A stretch of DNA of 41,371 bases, taken from NCBI RefSeq assembly GCF_900538805.1, contig NZ_UPZP01000008.1, forward strand, positions 1 through 41,371, given 5' to 3'. Of this stretch, positions 16,460 to 25,170 are shown one piece after another (position 1 is the stretch's first letter; every line of letters starts with the position of its first letter). A program made the translations under genes and the position numbers. The notes beneath the pieces were generated by a model. That model ran no database searches and was not told where the DNA came from. It saw only the letters and a list, made by a program, of their open reading frames with translations. This stretch comes from an uncultured Dialister sp. (GTDB lineage: Bacteria > Bacillota > Negativicutes > Veillonellales > Dialisteraceae).

Positions 16460-16513
16460 AACAGCATATCATGAGAAGATCTGCAGAGCAGACAGTTACC
16501 AAAGGAGTTTGCT

Positions 16514-17575
16514 ATGAAAAGTACATTTTTCCCCCATTTCACCATCGGCACTGACGCCTATGACGCCATTCCCGGCATCTGCCGGGAGTACGGGAAGACG
16601 GCGGTGATTGTAGGAGGTAATAAGTCCAGGGCCGCAGCGGAGCCGCTGATTCGGAAGGCCTGCGAAGGCACCATCGAAATCACCGGGTCCTTCCTGTATG
16701 GAGATGACGCCACCTTTGAGAATGCGGAGGCGCTGACGAAGATTCCGGAAATTGCAAAGGCCGATATGATTTTTGCAGTCGGCGGAGGAAGGGCGGTGGA
16801 TACGTCCAAGTGGGCGTCCCATCTTTTGAAGAAACCTCTCTTTACGTTCCCCACGCTGGCATCCAACTGCGCTTCCGTGACGGCGGTGTGCATTATGTAC
16901 AACCCGGACCACAGTTTCCGGGGATCCATTTACAGGGACCGGAACGCCTACCATACCTTTATCAACACCGACATTATCGCCCATTCGCCCCGCGAATATT
17001 TCTGGGCCGGCCTGGGGGACGCCCTGGCCAAGCAGTATGAGGTGCCCTTTTCTGCCCGGGGCATGGAGCTCACCTGGGTGCAGCAGACGGGGGTGCGGAA
17101 TGCACAGAATGTGGCGCCGGGGATTTTGAAATACGGTAAAGAGGCGCTGGCGGCGGTGGACCGGCAGGAAGTGAATGACGCCCTTGAACCGGCCATTCTT
17201 TCTATCATCGTGGCGCCGGGCATGGCTTCCGTGTGCATTGAGGACGACCTGGATTCCTCCCTGGCCCATGCCATTTACAACAGCCACACCAGGACGCCCC
17301 ATAAGGGAAATCATCTTCACGGTGCCGTGGTGAATTACGGCCTCCAGGTGATGCTCACCATGGACGGGCAGCTGGAGGAAAGGGATAAGATTTACAACTT
17401 TGCCAAGTCCATCGACCTGCCCCACTGCCTGGCAGATATTGGCATCGACCCCAAGCATCCGGACGAACTGGTGAAGAACTGTCTCCACACCAAGGATATG
17501 CGGGTGAAGCCCTATGACATTACCTTCGACATGGTGTACAAGGCCATGATGGATCTGGAGAAATTGAATCACTGA
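16514..17575 (+). CDS. Iron-containing alcohol dehydrogenase, GldA-like
   Basis: A 353-residue member of the iron-containing alcohol dehydrogenase superfamily, closest in layout to glycerol dehydrogenase. The Rossmann-like part has VIVGGNKSR and the NAD-binding AVGGGRAVDTSKW (about 88-100). The metal site is given by Asp in AGLGDALAK and His residues in SLAHAIYNSHT and NHLHGAVVNYG. Such enzymes reduce or oxidise small polyols or aldehydes with NAD; the substrate is unclear. ATG lies behind AAAGGAG with a strong promoter. A T-box leader begins about 90 bases after its stop. Confidence 0.88.
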   Translation: MKSTFFPHFTIGTDAYDAIPGICREYGKTAVIVGGNKSRAAAEPLIRKACEGTIEITGSFLYGDDATFENAEALTKIPEIAKADMIFAVGGGRAVDTSKWASHLLKKPLFTFPTLASNCASVTAVCIMYNPDHSFRGSIYRDRNAYHTFINTDIIAHSPREYFWAGLGDALAKQYEVPFSARGMELTWVQQTGVRNAQNVAPGILKYGKEALAAVDRQEVNDALEPAILSIIVAPGMASVCIEDDLDSSLAHAIYNSHTRTPHKGNHLHGAVVNYGLQVMLTMDGQLEERDKIYNFAKSIDLPHCLADIGIDPKHPDELVKNCLHTKDMRVKPYDITFDMVYKAMMDLEKLNH

Positions 17576-17624
17576 TTGGCTCCGGCCATTTCCATTTCTT
17601 CTATGGAAAGGAAAAATTTTTTCA

Positions 17625-17661
17625 TTTTCCCCTTTACAAAGGGGAAAAGTGCATGTATACT
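17625..17661 (+). promoter_or_regulatory. Promoter of the TRAP transporter T-box transcript, with overlapping palindrome
   Basis: TTTACA (17633-17638) and TATACT (17656-17661), 17-base spacer. The -35 box forms the middle of a perfect inverted repeat at 17625-17648 with 11-base arms (TTTTCCCCTTT and AAAGGGGAAAA), a likely operator. No T run follows, so it is a poor terminator. Confidence 0.7.
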
Positions 17662-17667
17662 ATTTCC

Positions 17668-17930
17668 AACTTCAATTGGAATAAAGCTTCACAGCACACC
17701 TGTGCATGAAAGACAAGGAACGGAAGCGAGTGAACCGGCTTTCTTACAGAGAGCTGCCGGAAGGTGGAAGGCAGCAGGAGGTCCTCACAGAGTCGTCCGC
17801 AAGTCCTGTATCTGAACTGAGTAAGATATGGCGTTTGGCAGCGTTACAAAGCCGCATGAGTATAGTGCGAGGTGGTACCGCGTAGGTGTTACGCCCTGGT
17901 TGATTTTTATCAATCAGGGCGTTTTTTGCA
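17668..17930 (+). promoter_or_regulatory. T-box riboswitch upstream of a TRAP transporter
   Basis: Stem I block AGAGAGCTGCC followed by GGAAGGTGGAAGGCAGC, the T-box core GAGGTGGTACCGCG (about 17869-17882), and a terminator CGCCCTGGTTGAT/ATCAATCAGGGCG with six T (17892-17927). The sequence GAACTGAGTAAG at 17814-17825 suggests CTG (17817-17819) as specifier, i.e. leucine tRNA; this is tentative. The next gene is the TRAP substrate-binding lipoprotein. Confidence 0.93.
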
Positions 17931-17998
17931 GTATGGAAGATGGTACAGCTTGATTTCAAAGAAAAGAAAACAGATGAGTTCATTCAAAGGAGGATTTC

Positions 17999-19063
17999 AT
18001 GATGGGTATGTTTAAGAGAAGTCATAAAGTAGTTTTAGCAGGTTTAGCAGCCCTTGCCATTGCAGGCATGATGACAGGCTGCGGTATGTCCGGCGGCGAT
18101 AAGAAACCGGCCGCTTCCGGCAATGGGCAGAAAGTGGAATTGAAACTGGCTTACCAGCTCCCGGCGGAACATCATCTGTCCAAGAGTGTAGAAAAATTTG
18201 CCAAAGAGGTCAATGAACGGTCCAAGGGCCAGATCGACATCAAAGTCTATCCGGCAGGGCAGCTCTATAACGACCAGAACATGAACGACGCCCTCATGAG
18301 CGGCGGCCTGGACATCGGCATGAACTCCACCGCCCGCTGGTCCATGGTGGTGCCGGCGCTGAAGGTACTGGACATGCCCTTCGTCCTCACCTCCTACTCC
18401 GCCGTAGATAACGCACTGGACGGCGACCTGGGCAAGGCACTGAACCAGGAAATGGAAAAGAAAGGGGTTCATCCCCTGATTTGGGCAGACTACGGCTACG
18501 TACAGTTCTGCAACAACGTGAAGAAAATCGAAAAACCGGAGGATTTCCAGGGCATGAAGATCCGTTCCTACTCCGAAACCTCCGCCGACATTATCCAGGC
18601 CCTGGGCGCATCGCCGACAACCATGAGCTCCTCTGAAGTGTACATGGCCATCAAGAACGGCACCATCGACGGCCAGTCCTCCGGTCAGACCGCCATCCTG
18701 TCCCGCAAAATCTACGAAGTGGCCAAGTACCTCACCGTCACCAACAACTCCTACGTAGAATTCCTGGTATCCATGAACGACAACTCCTGGAAGAAACTGA
18801 CACCGGAACAGCAGAAGATCATCACCGACACCGCCAAGGAAATCCAGGATGAAATCCGCAAGGAAACCAAGGCAGAAGACGAACGGTGCCTGAAGGAACT
18901 CTCTGCCAAGGGCATGGATGTATACGTGATTCCAAAGGATGAAATCCACCTCTGGCAGGAAGCCACCGCACCGGTAGTAGCCAAGTTCGAACAGGAACAG
19001 GGCGACTTCGGCAAGCAGCTGGTGGATGACTGCCTCAAAGCCAGCGCAGCTGCGAAGGACTGA
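17999..19063 (+). CDS. dctP: TRAP transporter substrate-binding lipoprotein DctP
   Basis: Extracytoplasmic solute receptor of a tripartite ATP-independent periplasmic transporter, 354 residues. A signal sequence ends in the lipobox MTGC, so it is membrane-anchored. DctP-family blocks are LKLAYQLPAEHHLSKSVE, YPAGQLYNDQNMNDALMSGG, the conserved Arg segment GMKIRSYSE that binds the ligand carboxylate, and NGTIDGQSSG. ATG 17999 and 18002 both follow AAAGGAGG. The T-box leader points to an amino acid or related carboxylate as ligand rather than a generic dicarboxylate. Its membrane partners are 1.1 kb downstream, behind repeat DNA. Confidence 0.93.
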   Translation: MMGMFKRSHKVVLAGLAALAIAGMMTGCGMSGGDKKPAASGNGQKVELKLAYQLPAEHHLSKSVEKFAKEVNERSKGQIDIKVYPAGQLYNDQNMNDALMSGGLDIGMNSTARWSMVVPALKVLDMPFVLTSYSAVDNALDGDLGKALNQEMEKKGVHPLIWADYGYVQFCNNVKKIEKPEDFQGMKIRSYSETSADIIQALGASPTTMSSSEVYMAIKNGTIDGQSSGQTAILSRKIYEVAKYLTVTNNSYVEFLVSMNDNSWKKLTPEQQKIITDTAKEIQDEIRKETKAEDERCLKELSAKGMDVYVIPKDEIHLWQEATAPVVAKFEQEQGDFGKQLVDDCLKASAAAKD

Positions 19064-19269
19064 TGTGCTGCTGGGTCAATAGCGGCAGGTGGCTGTATTC
19101 CCGTTAGAGAAAAGGGTTCAGAAGGTGCAGAGGGTTCAAAAGGTTCAAAGGGTGAAGGTATCGCCCTGCGGGGCGATGAGTATGTATGCCGCCTGCGGCG
19201 GCGAGCCCATAGTGCCATATGAATATACAGGTAAGAGTAGGGCAGTTTATTCTGCCACCCGGACGGGGG

Positions 19270-19339
19270 TGGCAAGCGAACGTGATTTGTAGGGGAGCGA
19301 TAGCGACCTGAAAATCACGTGAGACGCTTTCCCGTGGAG
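19270..19339 (+). repeat. 69-bp palindromic module, copy B
   Basis: Arms CGTGATTT (19281-19288) and AAATCACG (19312-19319). The centre reads GCGATAGC where copy A has GCAAAGC. Confidence 0.78.
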
Positions 19340-20102
19340 AAGTCCCGCGAAGCGGGATAGGGGGGAGCCGCCGAAGGCGGCTGCTTCCCGCCGACCGGTA
19401 TTTAATGCCGATTGCCGCAAATACGCCGCGTACCAAGATTCTTCGCTTCGCCCAGAATGACCGGAGGGGCAGGAAGCCAATCCCGTAACGTAGGCTCCTT
19501 CCACAGGTGGCAATCCTGCATAGGATTGCCAAGTCGGGCAAAGTTGGCCCTTAACCTGCCCATAAAAGGGCTTTCCTTTTGATTGCCCGACCGGAATGGA
19601 GCTGGGCGGATCCCTGAGGATAGGTCCGAAATTAGGCCGCCGAAGGCGGCTGCTTCCCGCTGACCGGCGTTTACTGCCGATTGCCTCATGTGCACCGCGT
19701 ACCAAGATTCTTCACTTCGTTCAGAATGACTGTGAGGGCAGGAAGCCAATCCCGTAACGTCTTGTGTCCCCTTGAGGGGAATGCCACGAAGTGGCAAAGG
19801 GTGTACGACGTGGCAAGTCAAAATGATACGCAATGCTGACCTGGCTGCCAAACGGCAGCCTTCCCGCCGACTGGTATTTAATAGCATTTGGTTCAACTGC
19901 TCCGCGTACCAAGATTCTTCGCCTGCGGCTCAGAATGACAGTGTCCGGCGGAAAGGTTAATCCCGTAACGACTGCCGCCGGCAGGCGGCATATAAAACTC
20001 ATCGCCGTGAAGCGGCGATACCATAACCCTCGGGCCAAAGGCCCGTCAAACTTAAGAACCCTCCGGCCCATAGGGCCGGTCAAACCTAAGAACCTTTCGC
20101 GC

Positions 20103-20146
20103 CCACTGTCTCACTATTTCACTATCCCACTATTTCAACTATTCCC
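20103..20146 (+). repeat. Degenerate 8-bp tandem repeat before dctQ
   Basis: Units ACTGTCTC, ACTATTTC, ACTATCCC, ACTATTTC end directly before the AAAGGAGGG ribosome site of dctQ. Confidence 0.65.
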
Positions 20147-20164
20147 ATAAAGGAGGGCTGTCCC

Positions 20165-20674
20165 GTGCGTTCCATTTACCATATATATGACCGCATCTTA
20201 GGTTATATCACCAATCTTGCCGCAGCCATTGCAGGGCTTGCCATTTTACTGACAGCCTTCATGATCTGCTATGAAATCATTGCCCGCAGTGTTTTCCATC
20301 ATCCCACGGTGTGGGTCATGGAAATTTCCACCTACCTTCTGGTGCTGGCCGGTTTCTTTGGCATGGCCTACACCATGCGGAAGAACGGGCACATTACCGT
20401 AGATTTCCTTTACAGCCGTTTCCCCAGAACCGTGCAGCGGGGACTGGATATTATCACATCTATCCTTTCCCTTTTCGTCATGTACGTATGCATGACCGAA
20501 TCCACCAACTACATGCTCATGACCGAGGCCATGGGCGTGGTGTCACCCTCCCTGCTCCGGGTGCCCATGTGGATTCCCCAGACTTTCATGGTCATCGGGT
20601 TCGTACTGCTGTTTCTGGAAATCATCAACCACCTGTTAGGCGATTTCTTTCAAGATGGAAAGGAGGAAAAATAA
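20165..20674 (+). CDS. dctQ: TRAP transporter small permease DctQ
   Basis: Small membrane subunit of the TRAP transporter, 169 residues with four hydrophobic segments (about 14-40, 48-70, 90-112, 130-155). Family marks are the IIARSVFHHPTVWVMEIS segment after the first helix and GMAYTMRKNGHITVDFLYSR. It starts with GTG behind AAAGGAGGG and is followed by dctM without a gap (TAA then ATG). It should form the membrane complex with DctM and receive substrate from the DctP protein encoded upstream, although repeats separate the two. Confidence 0.92.
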   Translation: MRSIYHIYDRILGYITNLAAAIAGLAILLTAFMICYEIIARSVFHHPTVWVMEISTYLLVLAGFFGMAYTMRKNGHITVDFLYSRFPRTVQRGLDIITSILSLFVMYVCMTESTNYMLMTEAMGVVSPSLLRVPMWIPQTFMVIGFVLLFLEIINHLLGDFFQDGKEEK

Positions 20675-21952
20675 ATGGTTCTGGCAGGTTTTGCACTGTT
20701 TATCATCGTCCTCCTTATCATCGGCATGCCCGTGGCCTTCACCCTGTCCCTGGCGGGGATTCTGGGCATCATCCAGTTCGTGGATATGTCCACCCTGTCC
20801 CAGGTGCCGGTCATTGCCTTTAAGACACTGGACTCCTATGTACTGACATCGGTGCCCCTCTACATCCTCATGAGCCAGATCATGCTCACCGGACGGGTGG
20901 GAAGCGGCCTCTTCGATTTGGGCAGCAAATGGATGGGCCACCTCCCCGGCGGCCTGGGCATTGCCACCATTTTTGCCTGCGCCATTTTCGCCGCCATTTC
21001 CGGCTCCTCCGTAGCCACCGCCGTCACCATCGGCGCCATGGCCATTCCGGAAATGCTGAAACGCGGTTATGACAGGAAACTGGTGGTAGGGTCCGTAGCG
21101 GCCGGCGGCACCCTGGGCATCCTCATCCCGCCGTCCATCCCCATGATTCTCTACGGCACCATTACCGATGAGTCCGTGGGCAAGCTCTTCATGTCCGGCG
21201 TCATGCCCGGCGTCCTCCTTACCCTGGCCTTCGTTGCCTACATCGTCTTTGCCTCCTGGAACAAACCACGGGAAGAAAGGGCCTCCCATGAAGCCAAGAT
21301 GAAATCCCTTCGGGAAAACGTGTGGGGCCTCCTCCTGCCGGTTATCATCATCGGCGGCATCTACACCGGCGTCTTTACACCCACCGAAGCGGCAGCGGTT
21401 GGCACGGTGTATGCCCTCATCATTACCTTCTTCATTTACAGAAGCATTACCATGGAGGATATGCCCTCCATCCTCCGCTCTACCATCAAGACATCCTGCA
21501 TGATTTTTGCCATCATGGTAGGCGCCATGCTCTTCGGCTACATCCTCACCGTCCTCCAGGTACCGCAGGCCCTCATGTCCCTGGTCACCGAAGGCCATTT
21601 CAACAAATGGATCGTCCTCATCGGCATCAACATTGTCCTCCTCATTCTGGGCTGTGTGCTGGAAACCGTTTCCATCATCCTTATCACCCTGCCTATGCTC
21701 TACCCGGTCATCAAAGCCCTGGGCTTTGACCCCATCTGGTTCAACGTAGTGCTCCTCATCAATATGGAACTGGCCCTCATCACACCGCCGGTGGGCATGA
21801 ACCTCTTCGTCATCAAGGGCATCAGCGAAGACAGCTCCATCCAGGACATCATCTCCGGCGCCGCTCCCTTTGCGGTCATCATGATACTGGAAATCGTTGT
21901 CCTCTGCTTCTTCCCCGGCATCGCCACCTGGCTGCCCTCCGTTTTGAAATAA
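20675..21952 (+). CDS. dctM: TRAP transporter large permease DctM
   Basis: Large membrane subunit, 425 residues with about 11-12 hydrophobic segments, forming the ion-coupled translocation path. Family blocks include MPVAFTLSLAGILGI, SVPLYILMSQIM, AAISGSSVATAVTIGAMAIPEM, TLGILIPPSIPMILYG, the FTPTEAAAVGTVYAL stretch and ITPPVGMNLFVIKG. Its ribosome site GGAGG lies inside the end of dctQ, so the pair is translationally coupled. A terminator follows directly. Confidence 0.95.
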   Translation: MVLAGFALFIIVLLIIGMPVAFTLSLAGILGIIQFVDMSTLSQVPVIAFKTLDSYVLTSVPLYILMSQIMLTGRVGSGLFDLGSKWMGHLPGGLGIATIFACAIFAAISGSSVATAVTIGAMAIPEMLKRGYDRKLVVGSVAAGGTLGILIPPSIPMILYGTITDESVGKLFMSGVMPGVLLTLAFVAYIVFASWNKPREERASHEAKMKSLRENVWGLLLPVIIIGGIYTGVFTPTEAAAVGTVYALIITFFIYRSITMEDMPSILRSTIKTSCMIFAIMVGAMLFGYILTVLQVPQALMSLVTEGHFNKWIVLIGINIVLLILGCVLETVSIILITLPMLYPVIKALGFDPIWFNVVLLINMELALITPPVGMNLFVIKGISEDSSIQDIISGAAPFAVIMILEIVVLCFFPGIATWLPSVLK

Positions 21953-21961
21953 GGACATAAG

Positions 21962-21995
21962 AAAAACCGACACGAAATGTGCCGGTTTTTTTATT
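21962..21995 (+). terminator. Terminator of the TRAP operon
   Basis: AAAAACCGACAC-gaaat-GTGCCGGTTTTTTT stem (one mismatch) with T run. Confidence 0.88.
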
Positions 21996-22620
21996 TTGTG
22001 CTGTTGGTGGCAGAGAAGGCCCTTAAGTTTAAAGGCCCTTACGGTCGGATGGTTGAGGTATCGCCTGCGGCGCGATGGAAATGCACTTTTCTTCTGCTGC
22101 TTGCGGCGACGTTTCCCAGGGGGATTTGCTCTACGCTTTCCTGCAAAGTCATGTGGCAAAATGTTAAGCATCCATAGTGCCCCCGTCAGGGGTGGCAAAG
22201 GAACTGGATTCGTAGGGGAGCACAGCGACCTGAGAATCCAGTGACATGCTTCCCTTTAGGAGAAAGGTGGTGCCGTCAGGCACCAAAGGGGGAGAGCGGC
22301 CAAAGGCCGCTAATCACCGTAATACATTTCTTGCTGATAAATCCAAAGGTATTAAGTCGGAATCGGCTTTTATATTTGCGGCGCCAGCCGCCACCACACC
22401 CTTTGAACCCTTTGAACCTTTTGAACCTTCTGAACCCTCACGCCGTAGGCGTGTCCAATAGCGATACCACCATCCTCGGCCCAAAGGGCCGTCGCCCCCC
22501 CCCTTCTACACAACCCGCCGCCGCAGGCGGCCATAACCTCCAGCCCCGCAGGGGCTGGACACCTTCCCCTCTGAACCCTCTGAACCTTTTGAACCCTCTG
22601 AACCCGGGGCGAAGCCCCCC
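21996..22620. repeat. Intergenic repeat mosaic
   Basis: No gene. It contains a relative of the composite element's left arm (GGAAATGCACTTTTCTTC near 22078) without a right arm, a 69-bp module (22193-22261), a GAGCGGCC/GGCCGCTAATCACCGTA stretch that recurs at 41345-41371, 9-bp tracts (about 22396-22440 and 22566-22605), CACGCCGTAGGCGTGTCC, GCCGCCGCAGGCGGC and CCAGCCCCGCAGGGGCTGG. Confidence 0.75.
22193..22261 (+). repeat. 69-bp palindromic module, copy C (changed arms)
   Basis: Arms ACTGGATTC (22203-22211) and GAATCCAGT (22234-22242) replace CGTGATTT/AAATCACG, yet pair perfectly. The core GGGGAGCACAGCGACCTGA is conserved. Confidence 0.78.
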
Positions 22621-22624
22621 TTTC

Positions 22625-23701
22625 TCATCCCTTCAGGAACTGTCCGATTTCCCTTACCGGAAGGGTATAGAGGAAGCCCTCCCCGATTTCCTTGATAAGG
22701 GTAATCTGGATGACATCGCCTTTGATTTTCTTGTCGTGTTTCACTGCCTCATAGAGAATATCGTAGGGCACGGTGGTGCTGGTGGGCAGGGACAGGGACT
22801 TCAGCACGTACTCCAGCCGGGACGTGGTGCCCCGTTTTGTAAGGCCCTCCAGCTCCGAACGGCGGGTAATGAGGTACATGCCGATGGCCGTGGCCTCACC
22901 GTGGGTGATTTCCGCATCATTATATCTAAGGCACCGTTCGATGGCGCCGCCGATGGTATGGCCGAAGTCCAGGATGCGCCGCTCTCCCTTGGAGAACGGG
23001 TCGATTTCCACATAATGGGCCTTAATGGTGCAGCAGCGGCGGATGATTTCCGGAAGCACCCGGTAAATATCCATGTCCGACGACACCTGCTCAAAGAGCT
23101 CAAACAGCCCTTTATCCGCCACACAGCCCAGCTTCACCGCTTCACCCAGGCCGTTGTGGAAATAACGGCGGGGCAGGGTCTTTGCCATGCCCGGGTCGAT
23201 GAATACCGCCTTAGGCTGGTAGAAGGTGCCGACCACATTCTTTCCGGCAGGCATGTCCAGATCCAGGGTCACCTTGCCGCCGATGGAACTCCCAATCTGG
23301 GACAGCACGGAGGTGGGGAACTGGACATAAGAAATCCCCCGGTGGTACGTAGCTGCCGTAAAGCCGGTGACATCGCCTACCACCCGTCCGCCCAGGGCGA
23401 TTAAAGTATCGCTGGAGCCCAGACCGAAATCCACCAGGGCACCGTACACCCTGCGCACGATATTCAGGGTGCGGGACTTCTCGCTGGACGGAACCACAAT
23501 CATCTGCGTGCGGACCCCGGCATCTTCCAGAGACTTCACCAGACTCATGCCGTAGAGCTTGTCAATGCCGTCCTCCGTAATGATGGCCGCCTTCTCCGCC
23601 CCCGTCAGGTCCCGGACGGCAGGCCCCGCCTTCCGCACCAGTCCCGTGTCGATGAGAATGTCGTAGGAATCCTTACCAAGGTTAATATGAATTTTATCCA
23701 T
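22625..23701 (-). CDS. aroB: AroB-like sugar phosphate cyclase (3-dehydroquinate synthase family), divergent
   Basis: Full-length relative (358 residues) of 3-dehydroquinate synthase, the NAD- and zinc-dependent second enzyme of the shikimate pathway. Metal ligands are intact: Glu in GLGEAVKLG, His in LDFGHTIGG and His in ITHGEATAIG. Several positions that are nearly invariant in DHQ synthases differ: GGGVVGD reads GGRVVGD, QVDSSVGGK reads QIGSSIGGK (Asp lost), LNLGHTFGHA reads LDFGHTIGGA (Asn and second His lost), and there are two extra residues before PAGKN. It may be a drifted DHQ synthase or a cyclase with another substrate. ATG 23701 follows AGAGGTGA by 7 bases. Confidence 0.82.
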   Translation of the reverse strand: MDKIHINLGKDSYDILIDTGLVRKAGPAVRDLTGAEKAAIITEDGIDKLYGMSLVKSLEDAGVRTQMIVVPSSEKSRTLNIVRRVYGALVDFGLGSSDTLIALGGRVVGDVTGFTAATYHRGISYVQFPTSVLSQIGSSIGGKVTLDLDMPAGKNVVGTFYQPKAVFIDPGMAKTLPRRYFHNGLGEAVKLGCVADKGLFELFEQVSSDMDIYRVLPEIIRRCCTIKAHYVEIDPFSKGERRILDFGHTIGGAIERCLRYNDAEITHGEATAIGMYLITRRSELEGLTKRGTTSRLEYVLKSLSLPTSTTVPYDILYEAVKHDKKIKGDVIQITLIKEIGEGFLYTLPVREIGQFLKG

Positions 23702-23754
23702 ATCCGAATCACCTCTTTCAAATATTCTTAATTTAACTATATTATACATCATAG

Positions 23755-23925
23755 GTGATAGAAGGTAGAGGGAGAAGATAGACGATAGAAGATAGAAGAT
23801 AGATGGAAGCGTAAGTGCCGCCCCTCCCGTCATTTCGACCGCAGCGAAGGGGAGTGGAGAAATCTCACGCCTCCATTGACACCGGTGCGGCCCCGGTCTT
23901 TTTACATGGACCATCCTGCACTTTG
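23755..23925. repeat. Short repeats before the TIM-barrel gene
   Basis: A GATAGAAGATAG tract (about 23757-23802) that has a relative at 41014-41036, then GTCATTTCGACCGCAGCGAA and GAGAAATCTC, similar to the CATTCTGAGCG/GAAGAATCT boxes elsewhere in the window. No gene. Confidence 0.55.
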
Positions 23926-23973
23926 TGAATGACAAGTGATATAGTAATAAAAGAAATAAAAAGGAGGCACAGC

Positions 23974-24924
23974 GTGAAACAGTCAGTCAGCCATTACATG
24001 ATGCCCCATGACAGGGAAGAAGAAATAGAAAATGCGGTGCGCCGCCTTCATCTGGACGGCATTGAAAACCTCATATACGGCACCAGTCCTGCTCCCCGTC
24101 CGGCGGGGAAAATCACCGTAGGCTGTCATCTGGCCTACTGGCCGGACTGGATGGACTTCTATCTGGGGCGGAAGGATTTCTATGAAAAAGATTTCCCCAC
24201 AAAAAAGTCCCTCCTGGACACCTTCGGCGGTACCACCGTGGAGGACTGGATAGAGAAAATCCGCCTCAACATCCGCGCCGCTCTTGCGGAAAAGCCGGAG
24301 TACCTGGTGTGGCACGTGGCTCACTGCTCTCTGGATGAAATCTGGACCCGCCGCTTCCGCTACACCGACCGGGACGTGCTGAAAGCGGCGGCAGAGGTGT
24401 ATGGCGCCGTGGCGAAGGAAGTGCCCCATTCGGTGACCGTGCTCTTTGAAAGTATCTTCTGGCCCGGACTTTATACCCTGAAGCCTGAGGAAGTGGATTA
24501 TTTCTTCCGTCTCCTTCCGGGGGAAAACACCGGTATCATGCTGGACACGGGGCACCTGATGAATACGAATCCGGACCTTGTGACCGAAGAAGACGGCGCA
24601 CGCTATGTGCTGAGCGTGGTGAACCGGCTGAGCTCCCTGAAGTCCCTCATCAAAGGCATCCACCTCAGCTGCTCCCTCTCCGGCGCCTACCGGAAAAGTC
24701 TCTCCGGAAGGGTTCCCAATCAGGTAACACCGGATGTCATCAGCCGCCACATTACCTCCATCGACCAGCACCGCCCCTTCACCACCGGCGCAGCCCGGGA
24801 AATCGTGGACTCCATAGAACCGGACTACCTGACCCACGAACTCTTCGGCACCGATTTCACCATCCCCGAAGACAAAGTGCGCCTCCAGATGAAGGCGGCG
24901 GGCCTATGGAAAGAGGGACAGTGA
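23974..24924 (+). CDS. TIM-barrel protein, xylose isomerase / AP endonuclease-like
   Basis: A 316-residue protein with features of the xylose isomerase-like TIM-barrel superfamily: acidic and His residues at strand ends in TVLFESIFWPG, GIMLDTGHLMNTNPD, IKGIHLSCSLSG and THELFGTDF, as expected for a divalent metal site. No close family is recognised, so substrate and pathway remain open. I choose GTG 23974 because AAGGAGG (23961-23967) precedes it by 6 bases; the frame is open to 23929, which has no such site. It stands alone, divergent from the AroB-like gene. Confidence 0.72.
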   Translation: MKQSVSHYMMPHDREEEIENAVRRLHLDGIENLIYGTSPAPRPAGKITVGCHLAYWPDWMDFYLGRKDFYEKDFPTKKSLLDTFGGTTVEDWIEKIRLNIRAALAEKPEYLVWHVAHCSLDEIWTRRFRYTDRDVLKAAAEVYGAVAKEVPHSVTVLFESIFWPGLYTLKPEEVDYFFRLLPGENTGIMLDTGHLMNTNPDLVTEEDGARYVLSVVNRLSSLKSLIKGIHLSCSLSGAYRKSLSGRVPNQVTPDVISRHITSIDQHRPFTTGAAREIVDSIEPDYLTHELFGTDFTIPEDKVRLQMKAAGLWKEGQ

Positions 24925-25080
24925 GATAGCCACAGGTCCCTTTGGACTATATGGACAGAGAAGCGAGGGGAGCCATCCCCGGTCACTATGTCCCGCCGGC
25001 GCGCATCCATGGAAGGCGGGATGGCCGGGCATGGAATGTCCGCTTCTTATCAGCCGGCTGAAAAATGAAAACGAAACAAA
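24925..25080. other. Non-coding gap left of the CRISPR island
   Basis: I see no gene and none of the usual repeat hairpins, apart from CCCGCC/GGCGGG arms near 24993-25020. Together with 25170-25300 and 25540-25800 it is free of the mosaic found elsewhere, which marks the island as DNA of different history. Confidence 0.4.
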
Positions 25081-25170
25081 AAACTTCCTGAAAACCTCAA
25101 AACCGGGCCTCCCTGTGCACCGGCCTGCGACTTGGGGGATTTCAGGAAGTTTTTGTGCTTTCAGGGGACT
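25081..25170 (+). terminator. Large stem-loop with T run, copy 1
   Basis: AAACTTCCTGAAA (25081-25093) pairs with TTTCAGGAAGTTT at about 25140-25152, followed by TTTGTGC and TTCAGGGGACT. The loop is about 45 bases. A direct copy is at 25467-25538. It may terminate the TIM-barrel gene, or be an end of an unknown element. Confidence 0.5.

Larger units (their letters stand above)
19064..20160. repeat. Repeat block splitting the TRAP operon
   Basis: No gene in about 1.1 kb. It holds a 9-bp tract (about 19113-19153), one 69-bp palindromic module (19270-19339), and three copies of a roughly 120-bp element (19369-19491, 19632-19760, 19849-19968). Each of those begins with a GCCGCC or GCTGCC hairpin, contains ACCAAGATTCTTC and CAGAATGAC, and ends AATCCCGTAACG. 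CATCGCCG and GGCGATACC boxes, the AAACTTAAGAACC module and an octamer tract follow. Confidence 0.8.

Noticed and set aside
20636..22198. A 520-residue open frame opposite dctM
   Set aside because: Shadow of dctM; composition rich in Gly, Asp, His and Glu, with no motif.
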